A DNA stretch of 64,000 nucleotides, taken from contig CAVXZK010000006.1 in the NCBI GenBank assembly GCA_963766365.1, forward strand, positions 558,001 to 622,000, read 5' to 3'. The position numbers and the translations under genes were made by a program. Position 1 is the stretch's first letter; each line of letters begins with the position of its first letter. Source of the DNA: JALORV01 sp963766365 (GTDB lineage: Bacteria; Pseudomonadota; Gammaproteobacteria; Burkholderiales; Burkholderiaceae_F). Below are positions 50,600 to 59,899 of this stretch, piece after piece. The notes beneath the pieces are model-generated. The model made no database searches. It was not told where the DNA came from and was given only the letters and a program-made list of their open reading frames with translations.

Positions 50600-50710
50600 C
50601 TGGAAAGTCTCCTGTTGCCCCGAGGGGAGACGCACCTTAGCGCCGGGCGGCCAGCGGCGCAAGGCGGCGGGTTTTCACGGGGCGCAGGGCGCGCCGGCAG
50701 GCCTCGGCCT

Positions 50711-52051
50711 CTAGCCAACCCCACCGATCGCGATGTCTATCGCTTCGACCAGGCGCTCCACCAGAAGATCGAGCTCGTCATCGCTGACGATGAACGGCGG
50801 CGCCAGCAGGACGTGGTCGCCGTGGGCGCCATCGATGGTTCCCCCCATCGGGTAACACATCAGGCCGAGGTCGAGCGCCGCACGCTTGACCTTGGCATGC
50901 AGCTTCAGCCCCGGGTCGAACGGCTCCTTGCTGGACCGGTCGGCCACCAGCTCGACCGCCTGGAACAGCCCCCGCCCTCGCACCTCGCCAACGTACGGGT
51001 GGTAACAGAACGCTTCGTCGAGTTCCTCGCGCAACCGCCTGCCCTGCGTCGCGCAACGCTCAACCAGGTCGTCACGCGCCAGCATCTTCTGTACCGCCAG
51101 AGCCGCGGCGCACGCCACCGGATGACCGATGTAGGTATGGCCGTGCTGGAAGAATCCGCTGCCGGCTGCAATCGCGTCGATGACGCGGCCGCCGATCAGC
51201 ACGGCGCCGATGGGCTGGTAGCCGCCGCCGAGTCCCTTGGCGATCGCCATCAGGTCGGGCGCCACGCCTTCCTGCTCGCACGCGTGCAAGGTCCCGGTCC
51301 GGCCCATGCCGCACATCACTTCATCGAGGATCAGCAGGATGCCGTGCGCGTCGCAGATCTCCCGCACGCGGCGGAAGTACCCTGGCGGCGCGGTCAGGCA
51401 GCCGCTGGTGGCGCCGCCCACCGTCTCGGCAACGAACGCGATGACGTTCGCACCGCCGACGTGCGCAATCGTCTCCTCGAGCTCGGCGGCGAGCCGCGCG
51501 CCGTACTGCTCCGGCGTCTCGCCGTCACGCTGGTCGCGATAGGAATAGGTCGGCGCCACATGTTCGACGTCGATCAGCAACGGAGCAAACTGCTGCCGGC
51601 GCCAGAGATTGCCGCCGACAGCCAGCGCACCGAGCGTGTTGCCGTGGTAGCTGTTGCGCCGCGCGATGAAGCGCGCGCGTTGCGGCTCGCCCTTCTCGAC
51701 GAAGTACTGGCGCGCCAGTTTCAGCGCGGCTTCCATCGCCTCGGAACCGCCGCTCACGAGGTAAGCGTGCGAGATGCCGGCTGGCGCGCGCCCGATCAGG
51801 ACGTCGGCAAGTTCCTCCGCGACCGCCGTCGAGAAGAAGCTCGTGTGGGCGTACGCGAGCGCATCGATCTGCGCATGCATCGCCGCCAGCACGTCGGGGT
51901 GGCCGTGCCCAAGGCAGGACACCGCCGCGCCGCCCGAGGCATCGAGGTAGCGCTTGCCGCTGGCGTCGGTGATCCAGCAACCCTGCGCGGATACCGCGAT
52001 CGGATACTGACCACGCAACTGGCGATGCAGGATCTTCGAGTCAGTGTGCAT
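50711..52051 (-). CDS. class III PLP-dependent aminotransferase
   Basis: The 446-residue enzyme is an omega-amino-acid:pyruvate-type aminotransferase. Marks are DASGGAAVSCLGHGHP, ILDEVMCGMGRTG (Asp binding PLP nitrogen) and AIAKGLGGGYQPIG (Schiff-base Lys). The ATG at 52051 starts MHTDSKILHR; the longer frame upstream is not family-like. It is the second gene of an operon with an FAD D-amino-acid dehydrogenase (upstream) and a TRAP transporter (downstream). Confidence 0.93.
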   Translation of the reverse strand: MHTDSKILHRQLRGQYPIAVSAQGCWITDASGKRYLDASGGAAVSCLGHGHPDVLAAMHAQIDALAYAHTSFFSTAVAEELADVLIGRAPAGISHAYLVSGGSEAMEAALKLARQYFVEKGEPQRARFIARRNSYHGNTLGALAVGGNLWRRQQFAPLLIDVEHVAPTYSYRDQRDGETPEQYGARLAAELEETIAHVGGANVIAFVAETVGGATSGCLTAPPGYFRRVREICDAHGILLILDEVMCGMGRTGTLHACEQEGVAPDLMAIAKGLGGGYQPIGAVLIGGRVIDAIAAGSGFFQHGHTYIGHPVACAAALAVQKMLARDDLVERCATQGRRLREELDEAFCYHPYVGEVRGRGLFQAVELVADRSSKEPFDPGLKLHAKVKRAALDLGLMCYPMGGTIDGAHGDHVLLAPPFIVSDDELDLLVERLVEAIDIAIGGVG

Positions 52052-52097
52052 TTTTTTGAATGATAGGCGCGAGGACGGTCCGCCGGCGACTAGGCAC

Positions 52098-53354
52098 TCA
52101 GCCGGCCGGGGCGGCAAATGGCGTCGGATCGATCGTCGGCGTCCGGCCCGCAACCGCATCACAGACCAGCCGGGCACTGCCTGCAGCGAGCGTCCAGCCG
52201 AGTGCGCCCTGCCCGACGTTGAGAAACAGGTTGTTCACGCCACTGCGGCCAAGGATCGGGCGACCGTTCGGCGTGGCTGGCCGCTGTCCGAACCATGGGC
52301 GCAGGTCGCCATCGACCGCGCGATAGCCGAGCACCTCGCGCGCCGCGTCGAGCAGCGCCCCGATGCGACCCGGCGGGATCGATGTCGCGTCGCCGCCGAT
52401 CTCGACGAAGCCCGCGACCCGGACGCGATCGCCGAGCGGCGCGAACACCACCTTGCGCCGCGTGTCGGTGATCGAGGCGCGGGGCAGCGCGCCATCGAGC
52501 GGCTTGATCGTGATCGAGTAGCCCTTCAGCGGATAGATCGGCAGGGCCAGTCCGGCGCTGGCGCCGAGGCGTGCCGACTCGGAACCAGCGGCCAGTACAT
52601 AGGCATCGGCGCGCAGGGGCGCCGCCCCGTCCCCGGACGTGACCAGTGCGCGCACCGCGCCGCGATCGATGTCAAAGCGGTCGGCCTCGCGATCGAACAC
52701 GAACTCGACGCCGCGCTGCGCAAGCAGGCGGGCGAGCTGGTCACAAAACCGACCGCAGTCCGCCGCGGCGTCGGTCGGCGTCCACACCCCGCCGACGATG
52801 TGGGCGGAATAGGGCGCGAGCGCGGGTTCCTGCTGCACGCACTCCTCCGCACCCAGCACCCGCTGCACCGATCCCAGCGTGGCTTGGAATTCGACCTGCG
52901 CGCGCGCGGCGGCCAGCGAGGCTGTGTCCGGGTAGACGACAAGCTTTCCGCCACGCGTAAACGCACAGTCGATGCCCTCGCCCTCGATCAGCGGCTCGAT
53001 GAACTCGCGCGAAAGCTCCGACAGCTGCAGCAGCGCCGCCGTCGTCGCTCGCGCCGCGGGCGTATTGGCGACCCGCAGGAACGCCCAGCCCCACGACCAC
53101 TGCGAGCGATCGAGCTGCAGGTGGAATTTGAGCGGCGAATCGCGCGACAGCAGCAGCGAGACCAGCTTCGGCGGCACCGAGGCGTCCGCCAGCGGCGCCA
53201 CGAAGGCGTAGGACAGCTGTGCGCCGTTGGCGCGGCTGGCGCCGGCGGCCGGACCGGGGGCCTGGTCGACCACGGTGACGGTGTGGCCCTCCGCCTGAAG
53301 GAAATAAGCCGTCGTCAGGCCGACGACTCCCGCACCGATCACGCAGACATGCAT
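52098..53354 (-). CDS. FAD-dependent D-amino-acid dehydrogenase (DadA-like)
   Basis: The 418-residue protein has an N-terminal FAD-binding motif GAGVVGLTTAYFL (residues 7-19) and the DadA-like ASRANGAQLSY stretch (residues 39-49). DadA oxidises D-amino acids to oxo-acids and passes electrons to quinones at the inner membrane face. It is the first gene of the TRAP/aminotransferase operon, so that operon may take up and degrade D- or cyclic amino acids. The exact substrate is unknown. Confidence 0.9.
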   Translation of the reverse strand: MHVCVIGAGVVGLTTAYFLQAEGHTVTVVDQAPGPAAGASRANGAQLSYAFVAPLADASVPPKLVSLLLSRDSPLKFHLQLDRSQWSWGWAFLRVANTPAARATTAALLQLSELSREFIEPLIEGEGIDCAFTRGGKLVVYPDTASLAAARAQVEFQATLGSVQRVLGAEECVQQEPALAPYSAHIVGGVWTPTDAAADCGRFCDQLARLLAQRGVEFVFDREADRFDIDRGAVRALVTSGDGAAPLRADAYVLAAGSESARLGASAGLALPIYPLKGYSITIKPLDGALPRASITDTRRKVVFAPLGDRVRVAGFVEIGGDATSIPPGRIGALLDAAREVLGYRAVDGDLRPWFGQRPATPNGRPILGRSGVNNLFLNVGQGALGWTLAAGSARLVCDAVAGRTPTIDPTPFAAPAG

Positions 53355-53386
53355 GGCCGCAGTCTAGCGACGGCCCGGCTTGCGCC

Positions 53387-53417
53387 AAAAACGACAGCGG
53401 GCGCCGCAGCGCCCGCT
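53387..53417 (-). terminator. intrinsic terminator after the repeat-protein gene
   Basis: On the minus strand a perfect 9-bp stem (AGCGGGCGC with GCGCCCGCT, loop TGCG) is followed after four bases by TTTTT. It separates the repeat-protein gene from the D-amino-acid dehydrogenase operon. Confidence 0.75.
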
Positions 53418-53439
53418 CAGACCCAGGTTCAGCTCTAGT

Positions 53440-54324
53440 CTATCGGCTTGAAGGCGGCACCGTGGTCACGGTTCGATTCACCGTGCCATCAGCGTTCCGG
53501 CTGCGATCCACCCACGCCGACGCGCCCTTCGGTCCGGTCGTCAGCGAATCGATCGCGCCGTCACTGCCACGCGTACGGTCAACGGTCGTCACGCCGCCCT
53601 GCGGACCGGTGATCGTCTTGTCGATCAGGCCGTCGCTGCCGCGCGAACGGTCGACCGTACTGAGCAGGCCCTGCGGCCCGGTACGCACCGAATCGATGAT
53701 GCCGTCGGCGCCGCGGCTGCGATCGACGATGGTCGTGCCCTTGGGTCCGGTCACCGTCGTGTCGACGACGCCATCGGCACCCCGGGCGCGATCGAACGCC
53801 GCGCTCTGGCCATTCGGCTCGGTCACTGTCTTGTCGATCAGACCGTCTGATCCGCGGTAACGATCTGTCGTGGCCATCTTGCCGTTCGGACCGGTGACGG
53901 TCTTGTCGACCAAACCATCCGGTCCGCGGGTTCGGTCCGTCATCGCCGTACGTCCGTTGGAGCCTGTCACAGACTTGTCGACCAGTCCGTCATTGCCGCG
54001 GGTGCGGTCCACGCTGCTGACACCCCCTCTGGGACCCGTGATACGCACGTCGGTCGTGCCGCTGCCATCGCGGAAGCGATCCACCGATGTCGTGCCGCCG
54101 TGTCGGCCGATGCGGGTCGCATCCACGGCGCCGTCGGCGCCGCGCTGGCGTTGAATGCTGCTGGTGCCGCCCGCCTGTCCGACCGCCTGCTGGCGCTGCC
54201 CGTTGCGGTCGCGCGCATCGGCACTGTTGACGGCAAAGGTCAGCGCCGCGGCGACGGCCAGTACGATCGCACGGAAGTCGAGCACCGCCGCTATCGTGCG
54301 CCGCCTCGTTGTCGTGTTCTTCAC
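53440..54324 (-). CDS. exported protein of ten 24-residue tandem repeats
   Basis: No family is recognised. The 294-residue protein has an N-terminal basic segment, one hydrophobic signal helix (about 17-37) and then ten near-contiguous copies of a 24-residue unit, starting at residues 57, 81, 105, 129, 153, 177, 200, 224, 248 and 272. The sixth copy is one residue short. The core pattern is V-D-R-x-R-G-x-D-G-x-(I/V)-D, then x-T-V-T-G-P-x-G. It should be periplasmic or surface-exposed, perhaps as a beta-solenoid or a calcium-binding rod (inference). No lipobox or C-terminal anchor is seen. It lies 162 bases after dsbB. Confidence 0.7.
   Translation of the reverse strand: MKNTTTRRRTIAAVLDFRAIVLAVAAALTFAVNSADARDRNGQRQQAVGQAGGTSSIQRQRGADGAVDATRIGRHGGTTSVDRFRDGSGTTDVRITGPRGGVSSVDRTRGNDGLVDKSVTGSNGRTAMTDRTRGPDGLVDKTVTGPNGKMATTDRYRGSDGLIDKTVTEPNGQSAAFDRARGADGVVDTTVTGPKGTTIVDRSRGADGIIDSVRTGPQGLLSTVDRSRGSDGLIDKTITGPQGGVTTVDRTRGSDGAIDSLTTGPKGASAWVDRSRNADGTVNRTVTTVPPSSR
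53443..54156 (-). repeat. ten 72-bp coding tandem repeats
   Basis: This is the DNA basis of the repeat protein. Units are 72 bp (one is 69 bp) and divergent at the DNA level, which points to an old array under protein-level selection rather than a recent slippage expansion. Confidence 0.8.
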
Positions 54325-54486
54325 TGTTCGCTCCTCGTTGGTGTCCGAGCGCCGCGATGCGGCCGTCCTCGTGATCGATGAACGGCAGCGTAGGAGTGAA
54401 GGCCGACAGCAGTCAGTTACCCAACTGCGAACGGTGTAACGAGCTGTAAGGAGGCCGACGAACGGTGCGACGAAGAAGTTGTGCGA

Positions 54487-54993
54487 CTAACGGCGCGCGA
54501 TGGCCGCAATCATGACGAGCGTCAGAACAAGGAAACCGACCAGCGACCAACCGGCCAGAGAGACACCGAAGAGCACCGCGCTGGCGTCAGAGCAGTCGCC
54601 GCTGCCCTGGAAGATGCGCGGCAGCACCTGCGTCAACGGGAAATTCTCGAGCATCGCGCCAAGGCCCGGACCGCAGGCCAGGGACTCGGGTTGCTGGAAC
54701 AGACGCACGTGCCACGCCGCGATGCCGGCGCCGATCAGCGCAAACAGGATGCCGATGACGCCAAACACCCGCGCCGTTTGCCGCGGTGCGCGCCAGGCCG
54801 CGATGCCCGCTGCGATCGCCAGCAGCAGGTACGCGATACGCTGGAAAATGCACAGCGGGCAGGGATTCAGACCGACCACGTGCTGCATGAAGAGCGCGGC
54901 GGCGATCAGGCCGAGCGCCGCCAGCGCCACCGCAATGTAGATCCAGCGTGCCCCGAGCGCATCGAGACGGGCGCGTATCAGTTCCGCACTCAT
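54487..54993 (-). CDS. dsbB: DsbB-like disulfide bond formation protein
   Basis: The 168-residue, four-helix membrane protein has the DsbB redox pairs: CPLC (Cys45 and 48) in NPCPLCIFQR, and Cys107 and Cys134 in the second periplasmic loop. It re-oxidises DsbA and hands electrons to quinone. Its ATG overlaps the cusA stop by 4 bp (ATGA), so it is the last gene of the copper-efflux operon and its expression follows that operon. No dsbA lies in the window, though DsbA-fold and Grx-DsbD-like proteins lie at 10 kb. Confidence 0.95.
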   Translation of the reverse strand: MSAELIRARLDALGARWIYIAVALAALGLIAAALFMQHVVGLNPCPLCIFQRIAYLLLAIAAGIAAWRAPRQTARVFGVIGILFALIGAGIAAWHVRLFQQPESLACGPGLGAMLENFPLTQVLPRIFQGSGDCSDASAVLFGVSLAGWSLVGFLVLTLVMIAAIARR

Positions 54994-57900
54994 GCCGCGG
55001 ATGGTACCGGGCTCGCCGTGCGCTCGGTCTCGCGAGTCTTCACCAGCATGTAGATCGCAGGAATCACGACCAGCGTCAGAATCGTCGACGAGATCATGCC
55101 GCCCACCATCGGCGCCGCAATGCGCCGCATTACTTCGCTGCCGGTGCCGTCGATCCACATGATCGGCACCAGCGCCGCGATCGTCGTCACCACGGTCATC
55201 ACCTTCGGACGCACGCGCTCGACAGCGCCGGCCATGACGGCATCTCCGAGCTCGGCCAGCGACGGACGACGCCCTTCGGCGCTGCAGCGCTCCTTCGTCT
55301 CCTCCCAGGCGTTGTTCAGGTAGACGATCATCACGACGCCCGTTTCGGCAGCCACGCCGGCCAGCGCAATGAAGCCGACCGCCACCGCGACGCTCATGTT
55401 GTAGCCGAGCGCCCACAGGAACCAGATGCCGCCGACCAGCGAAAATGGTACCGACAGCATGACGATCAGGGTGTCACTCACACGCTTCAGGCTGAGAAAC
55501 AGCAGCACGAAGATGATGGCGAGAGTCAGCGGCACGACCAGCTGCAGCTTGTCGACGGCGCGATCGAGGTACTCGAACTGCCCGCTCCAGGTCACGTACA
55601 TGCCCGGCGGAAAGTCGACGTTCTCGCGCACCGCCTGCTGCGCTTCCTTCACGTAGCTGCCGATATCCCGGTCGCGGATGTCCACATAGATATAGGCCGA
55701 CAGCAGTGCGTTCTCGGTACGGATCACCGGTGGACCCTGCGACACGCTGACGGCCGCCACCTGGCCGAGCGGCACCATGCGCGCCGGCCCGCCCATCTGG
55801 CTCTCGATCGGCACCAGCACTTCGCGCTCGATCGCCTGCGGATCGGAACGCGCGTCGCGCGGATAGCGCACGATGACGCCGAACCGCGCGCGGCCTTCGA
55901 CCGTCGTCGTCAGCACCTCACCGCCCAGCGCGGTGGCCACCACGTCCTGCAGCTGTCCCACCGTGATGCCGAGCCGCGCCAGCGCTTCACGGTCGGGTTC
56001 GATATCGAGGTAGTAACCGCCGGTCAGGCGTTCGGCGTAGGCGCTCGAGGTACCCGGCACCTGCTTCACCGCCACCTCGATCTCGCGCGCAACGCGTTCC
56101 ATTTCGGTGAGGTTCGAGCCGAACACCTTGATGCCGATCGGCGTGCGGATGCCCGTCGACAGCATATCGATGCGTGCGCGGATCGGCATCGTCCACGAGT
56201 TGGCCACGCCCGGGAACTGCAGCGCCTTGTCCATCTCGGCGGTCAGCTTCTCTATCGTCATGCCGGGCCGCCATTCGCTTTCCGGCTTGAGGTTGATGAC
56301 CGTCTCGAACATCTCGAGCGGCGCCGGGTCGGTGGCCGTGGCTGCGCGACCGGCCTTGCCGATCACCGAATGGACTTCCGGAAAGCTCTTGATGATCTTG
56401 TTCTGCAACTGGACCAGCTCGGTCGCCTTGGTCACCGACATCCCGGGCAGTGACGTCGGCATGTAGAAGATCGTGCCTTCATTCAGCGTCGGCATGAATT
56501 CCGTGCCCAGCCGCGTGGTCGGCCACCAGGTGATCAGCATCACGACGGCGGCCGCCACGACCGTTGGCCAGCGCCAGCGCACAACCCAGCGGATGATCGG
56601 CCGGTACGCGGCGATCAGCCAGCGGTTCAGCGGGTTCCTCGCCTCCGGCAGGATGCGGCCGCGAATCATGTACACCATCAGCATCGGCAGCAGGGTGACT
56701 GACAGCAGCGCCCCGCCCAACATCGCGAACGTCTTGGTGTAGGCCAGCGGCGCGAAGAGGCGCCCTTCCTGCGCCTCCAGCGTGAACACCGGCAGGAAGC
56801 TCACCGCGATGATCAGCAGCGAGAAGAACAACGGCGGACCGACCTCCTTACAGGCGTCGATGATGATCGCGCGTCGCATCGGCTCGCCGACGTCGGAGCC
56901 GCCGCGCCGTTCGAGCCGCTTGTGCGCGTTCTCTACCATGACGACACCGGCATCGATCATCTCGCCGATCGCGATCGCGATGCCGCCCAGGCTCATGATG
57001 TTCGAGTTGATCCCGAGCATGCGCATGCAGATGAACGAGAACAGCACGCCGAGCGGCAGCAGCGCGATGACGACAACCGAGCTGCGCAAGTGCATGAGGA
57101 ACAGCGTGCACACCAGCGCAACGATGATCGACTCCTGCAGGAGCGTGTCGGTGAGCGTGTCGATCGCGCGCTCGATCAACTCCGAGCGGTCATAGACGGC
57201 GACGATCTCGACTCCCTCCGGCAGGCCGGGCTTGAGTTCCTCGATGCGCTGTTTGACGCCCTCGATCACTTTCAGCGCGTTCTCGCCGTGGCGTGCCACG
57301 ACGATGCCGGACACGACCTCACCCTCGCCATTGAGCTCCGCGACGCCGCGGCGTTCGTCCGGTCCCAGTTCGACTCGCGCGACGTCGCGGATCCGCACCG
57401 GTGTGCCCTTGTCGGAGCGCAGCACCAGGTTCTCGATGTCCTCGACGCCACGCAGGTAGCCGCGACCGCGCACCATGTATTCGGTCTCGGCCATCTCGAC
57501 AACGCGCCCGCCGACATCGCGGTTCGATGTCCTGATCACTTCGCTTACGCGCTCGAGCGGAATGCCATAGGAGCGCAGGCGCGCCGGATCGACGACGACC
57601 TGGTACTGCTGTACGTAGCCGCCGATCGACGCGACCTCGGACACGCCAGGCGCCTTGGTCAGCTGGAACCGCAGGTACCAGTCCTGCAATGTGCGCAGTT
57701 CCGCCAGCGTGCGGTTCTTCGCCAGCACGACGTACTGGTAGATCCAGCCGACGCCCGTCGCGTCGGGCCCGAGCTGCGGCGTGATTCCGGGCGGCAGGCG
57801 CTGGCTCGCGACGTTCAGGTACTCGAGCACGCGCGACCGCGCCCAGTAGAGATCGGTGCCATCGTCGAAGATGATGTAGACGAAGGAGGCGCCGAAGAAC

Positions 57901-58157
57901 GAAAAGCCGCGCACGACCTTCGAATGCGGCACCGACAGCATCGCCGTCGTCAGCGGGTAGGTGACCTGGTCCTCCACCACCTGCGGCGCCTGGCCAGGGA
58001 CCTCCGTGTAGACGATGACCTGTACGTCCGACAGATCGGGCAGTGCATCCAGCGGCGTGCGCAGCACCGCGATGATGCCGCCGAAAAGCAGGGCCAGCGT
58101 TGCCAGCCCGATCAGGAACGGATTACGCGCCGACCATTCAATGAGCTTTTCAACCAT
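54990..58157 (-). CDS. cusA: CusA-type copper/silver RND efflux pump
   Basis: This 1055-residue pump is of the heavy-metal RND class, shown by IGEMIDAGVVMVENAHKRLE. It is of the monovalent Cu(I)/Ag(I) kind: SLPGMSVTKATEL and RIDMLSTGIRTPIG carry Met residues in the CusA metal path. It spans the inner membrane with 12 helices and exports metal through CusB and CusC. The ATG at 58157 begins MVEKLIEWSARNPFLIG; upstream codons do not fit the family. It lies 155 bases after cusB and overlaps dsbB. Confidence 0.95.
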   Translation of the reverse strand: MVEKLIEWSARNPFLIGLATLALLFGGIIAVLRTPLDALPDLSDVQVIVYTEVPGQAPQVVEDQVTYPLTTAMLSVPHSKVVRGFSFFGASFVYIIFDDGTDLYWARSRVLEYLNVASQRLPPGITPQLGPDATGVGWIYQYVVLAKNRTLAELRTLQDWYLRFQLTKAPGVSEVASIGGYVQQYQVVVDPARLRSYGIPLERVSEVIRTSNRDVGGRVVEMAETEYMVRGRGYLRGVEDIENLVLRSDKGTPVRIRDVARVELGPDERRGVAELNGEGEVVSGIVVARHGENALKVIEGVKQRIEELKPGLPEGVEIVAVYDRSELIERAIDTLTDTLLQESIIVALVCTLFLMHLRSSVVVIALLPLGVLFSFICMRMLGINSNIMSLGGIAIAIGEMIDAGVVMVENAHKRLERRGGSDVGEPMRRAIIIDACKEVGPPLFFSLLIIAVSFLPVFTLEAQEGRLFAPLAYTKTFAMLGGALLSVTLLPMLMVYMIRGRILPEARNPLNRWLIAAYRPIIRWVVRWRWPTVVAAAVVMLITWWPTTRLGTEFMPTLNEGTIFYMPTSLPGMSVTKATELVQLQNKIIKSFPEVHSVIGKAGRAATATDPAPLEMFETVINLKPESEWRPGMTIEKLTAEMDKALQFPGVANSWTMPIRARIDMLSTGIRTPIGIKVFGSNLTEMERVAREIEVAVKQVPGTSSAYAERLTGGYYLDIEPDREALARLGITVGQLQDVVATALGGEVLTTTVEGRARFGVIVRYPRDARSDPQAIEREVLVPIESQMGGPARMVPLGQVAAVSVSQGPPVIRTENALLSAYIYVDIRDRDIGSYVKEAQQAVRENVDFPPGMYVTWSGQFEYLDRAVDKLQLVVPLTLAIIFVLLFLSLKRVSDTLIVMLSVPFSLVGGIWFLWALGYNMSVAVAVGFIALAGVAAETGVVMIVYLNNAWEETKERCSAEGRRPSLAELGDAVMAGAVERVRPKVMTVVTTIAALVPIMWIDGTGSEVMRRIAAPMVGGMISSTILTLVVIPAIYMLVKTRETERTASPVPSAA

Positions 58158-58312
58158 GGGCTTCACCCGAGGTGTACGCGATCCTTCGGATCGCACGTGC
58201 ACCTCGGGTGCTCCAGTCAGCGCGCCGCCCTGCGGGCGGCCGGGCGTGCGGCGCGAATGCAACTACACGTAAAGTCGGTGGCATCGCGATGTCAGTGAAT
58301 TTCATCGCTGCC

Positions 58313-59899
58313 TCAGCGCTTTTGCTCACTGGCCTTGGCCGGCCGCGCGGACTTCGTCGCAGTCGCGCCAGTCGCCGGTTCGATCTTGGTCACCACCCAC
58401 TCGCCGGGCTTGCGTTCGACGAACTCGAAGCGGATCGGGCTGCCGGGTTTGACAGTCTTTGCAATCGCGTCGTTGGCGGGGACGAACTCCATCGTCATCT
58501 TCGGCCACTTGAGCGATGGCACGGGGTCGTGCGTGATCGTCATCGTCGTGCCCTTCGCATCGACCTCGTCGAGCACACCGACCGCGGCGTGACCGACGCC
58601 TGCCGTGTTCGCACCCGCATTCATGCCACCGAGCGCCGCCTTCAGGTTGCTCTCGGCGTCGATGAGGAAGTTGGCGCGCGTGACCACCGATTCGCCGTCC
58701 TTCACGCCCGACAGCACTTCCACCATGCCGCCGGAGCGTGTTCCCAGCTTGACCTCACGCGGCTCGAAGCGGCCCTCGCCAAGCGCCACAAGAATCGTCT
58801 GGCGGGCACCACTGTCGATGACGGCCGAGTCCGGCACGACCAGCGCATCGCGTGCCGCGCCACCACTGATCAGCACGGTGCCATACATGCCCGGCTTGAG
58901 CTGACCGTCGGGGTTGGCCAGTTCGATACGAACACGGGCTGTCCGGGTTTCGGTGTTCAGTGTCGGATAGATGAAAGTCACCTGGCCAGGAAACGTGCGC
59001 TCCGGGTAGGCATCAACCTGCAATGACGCCTTGGCGCCGCGCTTCACCAGCGCCAGATCCTGCTCGAAGACATCGCCGATCAGCCACACCGTGCCGAGGT
59101 TGGCGATCTGGAACAGCGCTTCGCCCGGCATGAAGCGCATACCGGCCACCGGCGGATTCTTGACGATGACGCCTCCTGCCGGAGCCCCCAGCGTCAACGT
59201 GCGGCGCGGTTCGCCACTCTCACGCAGCCGCGCGATCTGCTGTTCGCTGATGTCCCAGTTGCGCAGCCGCTCGAGCGCCGCCTCGGCCAGCTGGCGCACA
59301 CCCTGCTGCGCCTCGGTACCGGATGACGCCATGGCGCTTGTGGCGCGGTGCGCGATCAGGTACTCGCGCTGCGCCGACACCAGTTCCGGGCTGTAGACCT
59401 CGGCCAGCGGCTGGCCCCGGGCGACTGCCTGACCCGTCGTGTTGACATGGAGTTTCTCGATCCAGCCCTCGAACTTGGGCGCGACCGTGTACTGGCCGCG
59501 CTCATCCACTTCGATCGTGCCCACTGCGCGCACCTCGCGTGCGAGCGAGCGGCGCGCCACCATCTCGGTGCGCACACCAAGCGACTGGATGCGATCAGCG
59601 CTGATCTTGACGCCACTGCTCTGCTCTTCGCCTTCGTAGACGGGGATGTAGTCCATGCCCATCTGGTCCTTCTTTGGCACCTGAGAGGTGTCGGGCAGGC
59701 CCATCGGGTTGCGGTAGTAAAGGATCTTGCGTTCGCCCGGCGATGACGGCGCAGCCTGCTCGCTCGGCGCAGGTACCGCCGCCGTCGGCGCGGCCGCGCC
59801 GCCCGCCCCGCTCCCGCCACTGCGTCCGAGCAGGTAGCCGGCGCCAAGCGCAACGCCGAGCAGTACAAGAACAACGATCGTGCGCGCGACGGAGCTCAT
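58313..59899 (-). CDS. cusB: CusB-type adaptor with fused CusF domain
   Basis: The 528-residue adaptor has an N-terminal membrane segment, then a Met-rich motif YYRNPMGLPDTSQVPKKDQM (metal-binding, as in CusB) followed by the adaptor hairpin, lipoyl and barrel domains. A C-terminal domain (about residues 445-515) is a CusF metallochaperone: ITHDPV and LKWPKMTMEF hold the His, Trp and Met ligands. So CusF is covalently fused here. Its stop overlaps the TolC gene's end region by 4 bp (ATGA), coupling the two. Confidence 0.94.
   Translation of the reverse strand: MSSVARTIVVLVLLGVALGAGYLLGRSGGSGAGGAAAPTAAVPAPSEQAAPSSPGERKILYYRNPMGLPDTSQVPKKDQMGMDYIPVYEGEEQSSGVKISADRIQSLGVRTEMVARRSLAREVRAVGTIEVDERGQYTVAPKFEGWIEKLHVNTTGQAVARGQPLAEVYSPELVSAQREYLIAHRATSAMASSGTEAQQGVRQLAEAALERLRNWDISEQQIARLRESGEPRRTLTLGAPAGGVIVKNPPVAGMRFMPGEALFQIANLGTVWLIGDVFEQDLALVKRGAKASLQVDAYPERTFPGQVTFIYPTLNTETRTARVRIELANPDGQLKPGMYGTVLISGGAARDALVVPDSAVIDSGARQTILVALGEGRFEPREVKLGTRSGGMVEVLSGVKDGESVVTRANFLIDAESNLKAALGGMNAGANTAGVGHAAVGVLDEVDAKGTTMTITHDPVPSLKWPKMTMEFVPANDAIAKTVKPGSPIRFEFVERKPGEWVVTKIEPATGATATKSARPAKASEQKR

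Noticed and set aside
53443..54156. CRISPR or non-coding satellite array
   Set aside because: The 72-bp units are in frame, diverge at the DNA level and keep protein residues, and no spacers separate them.
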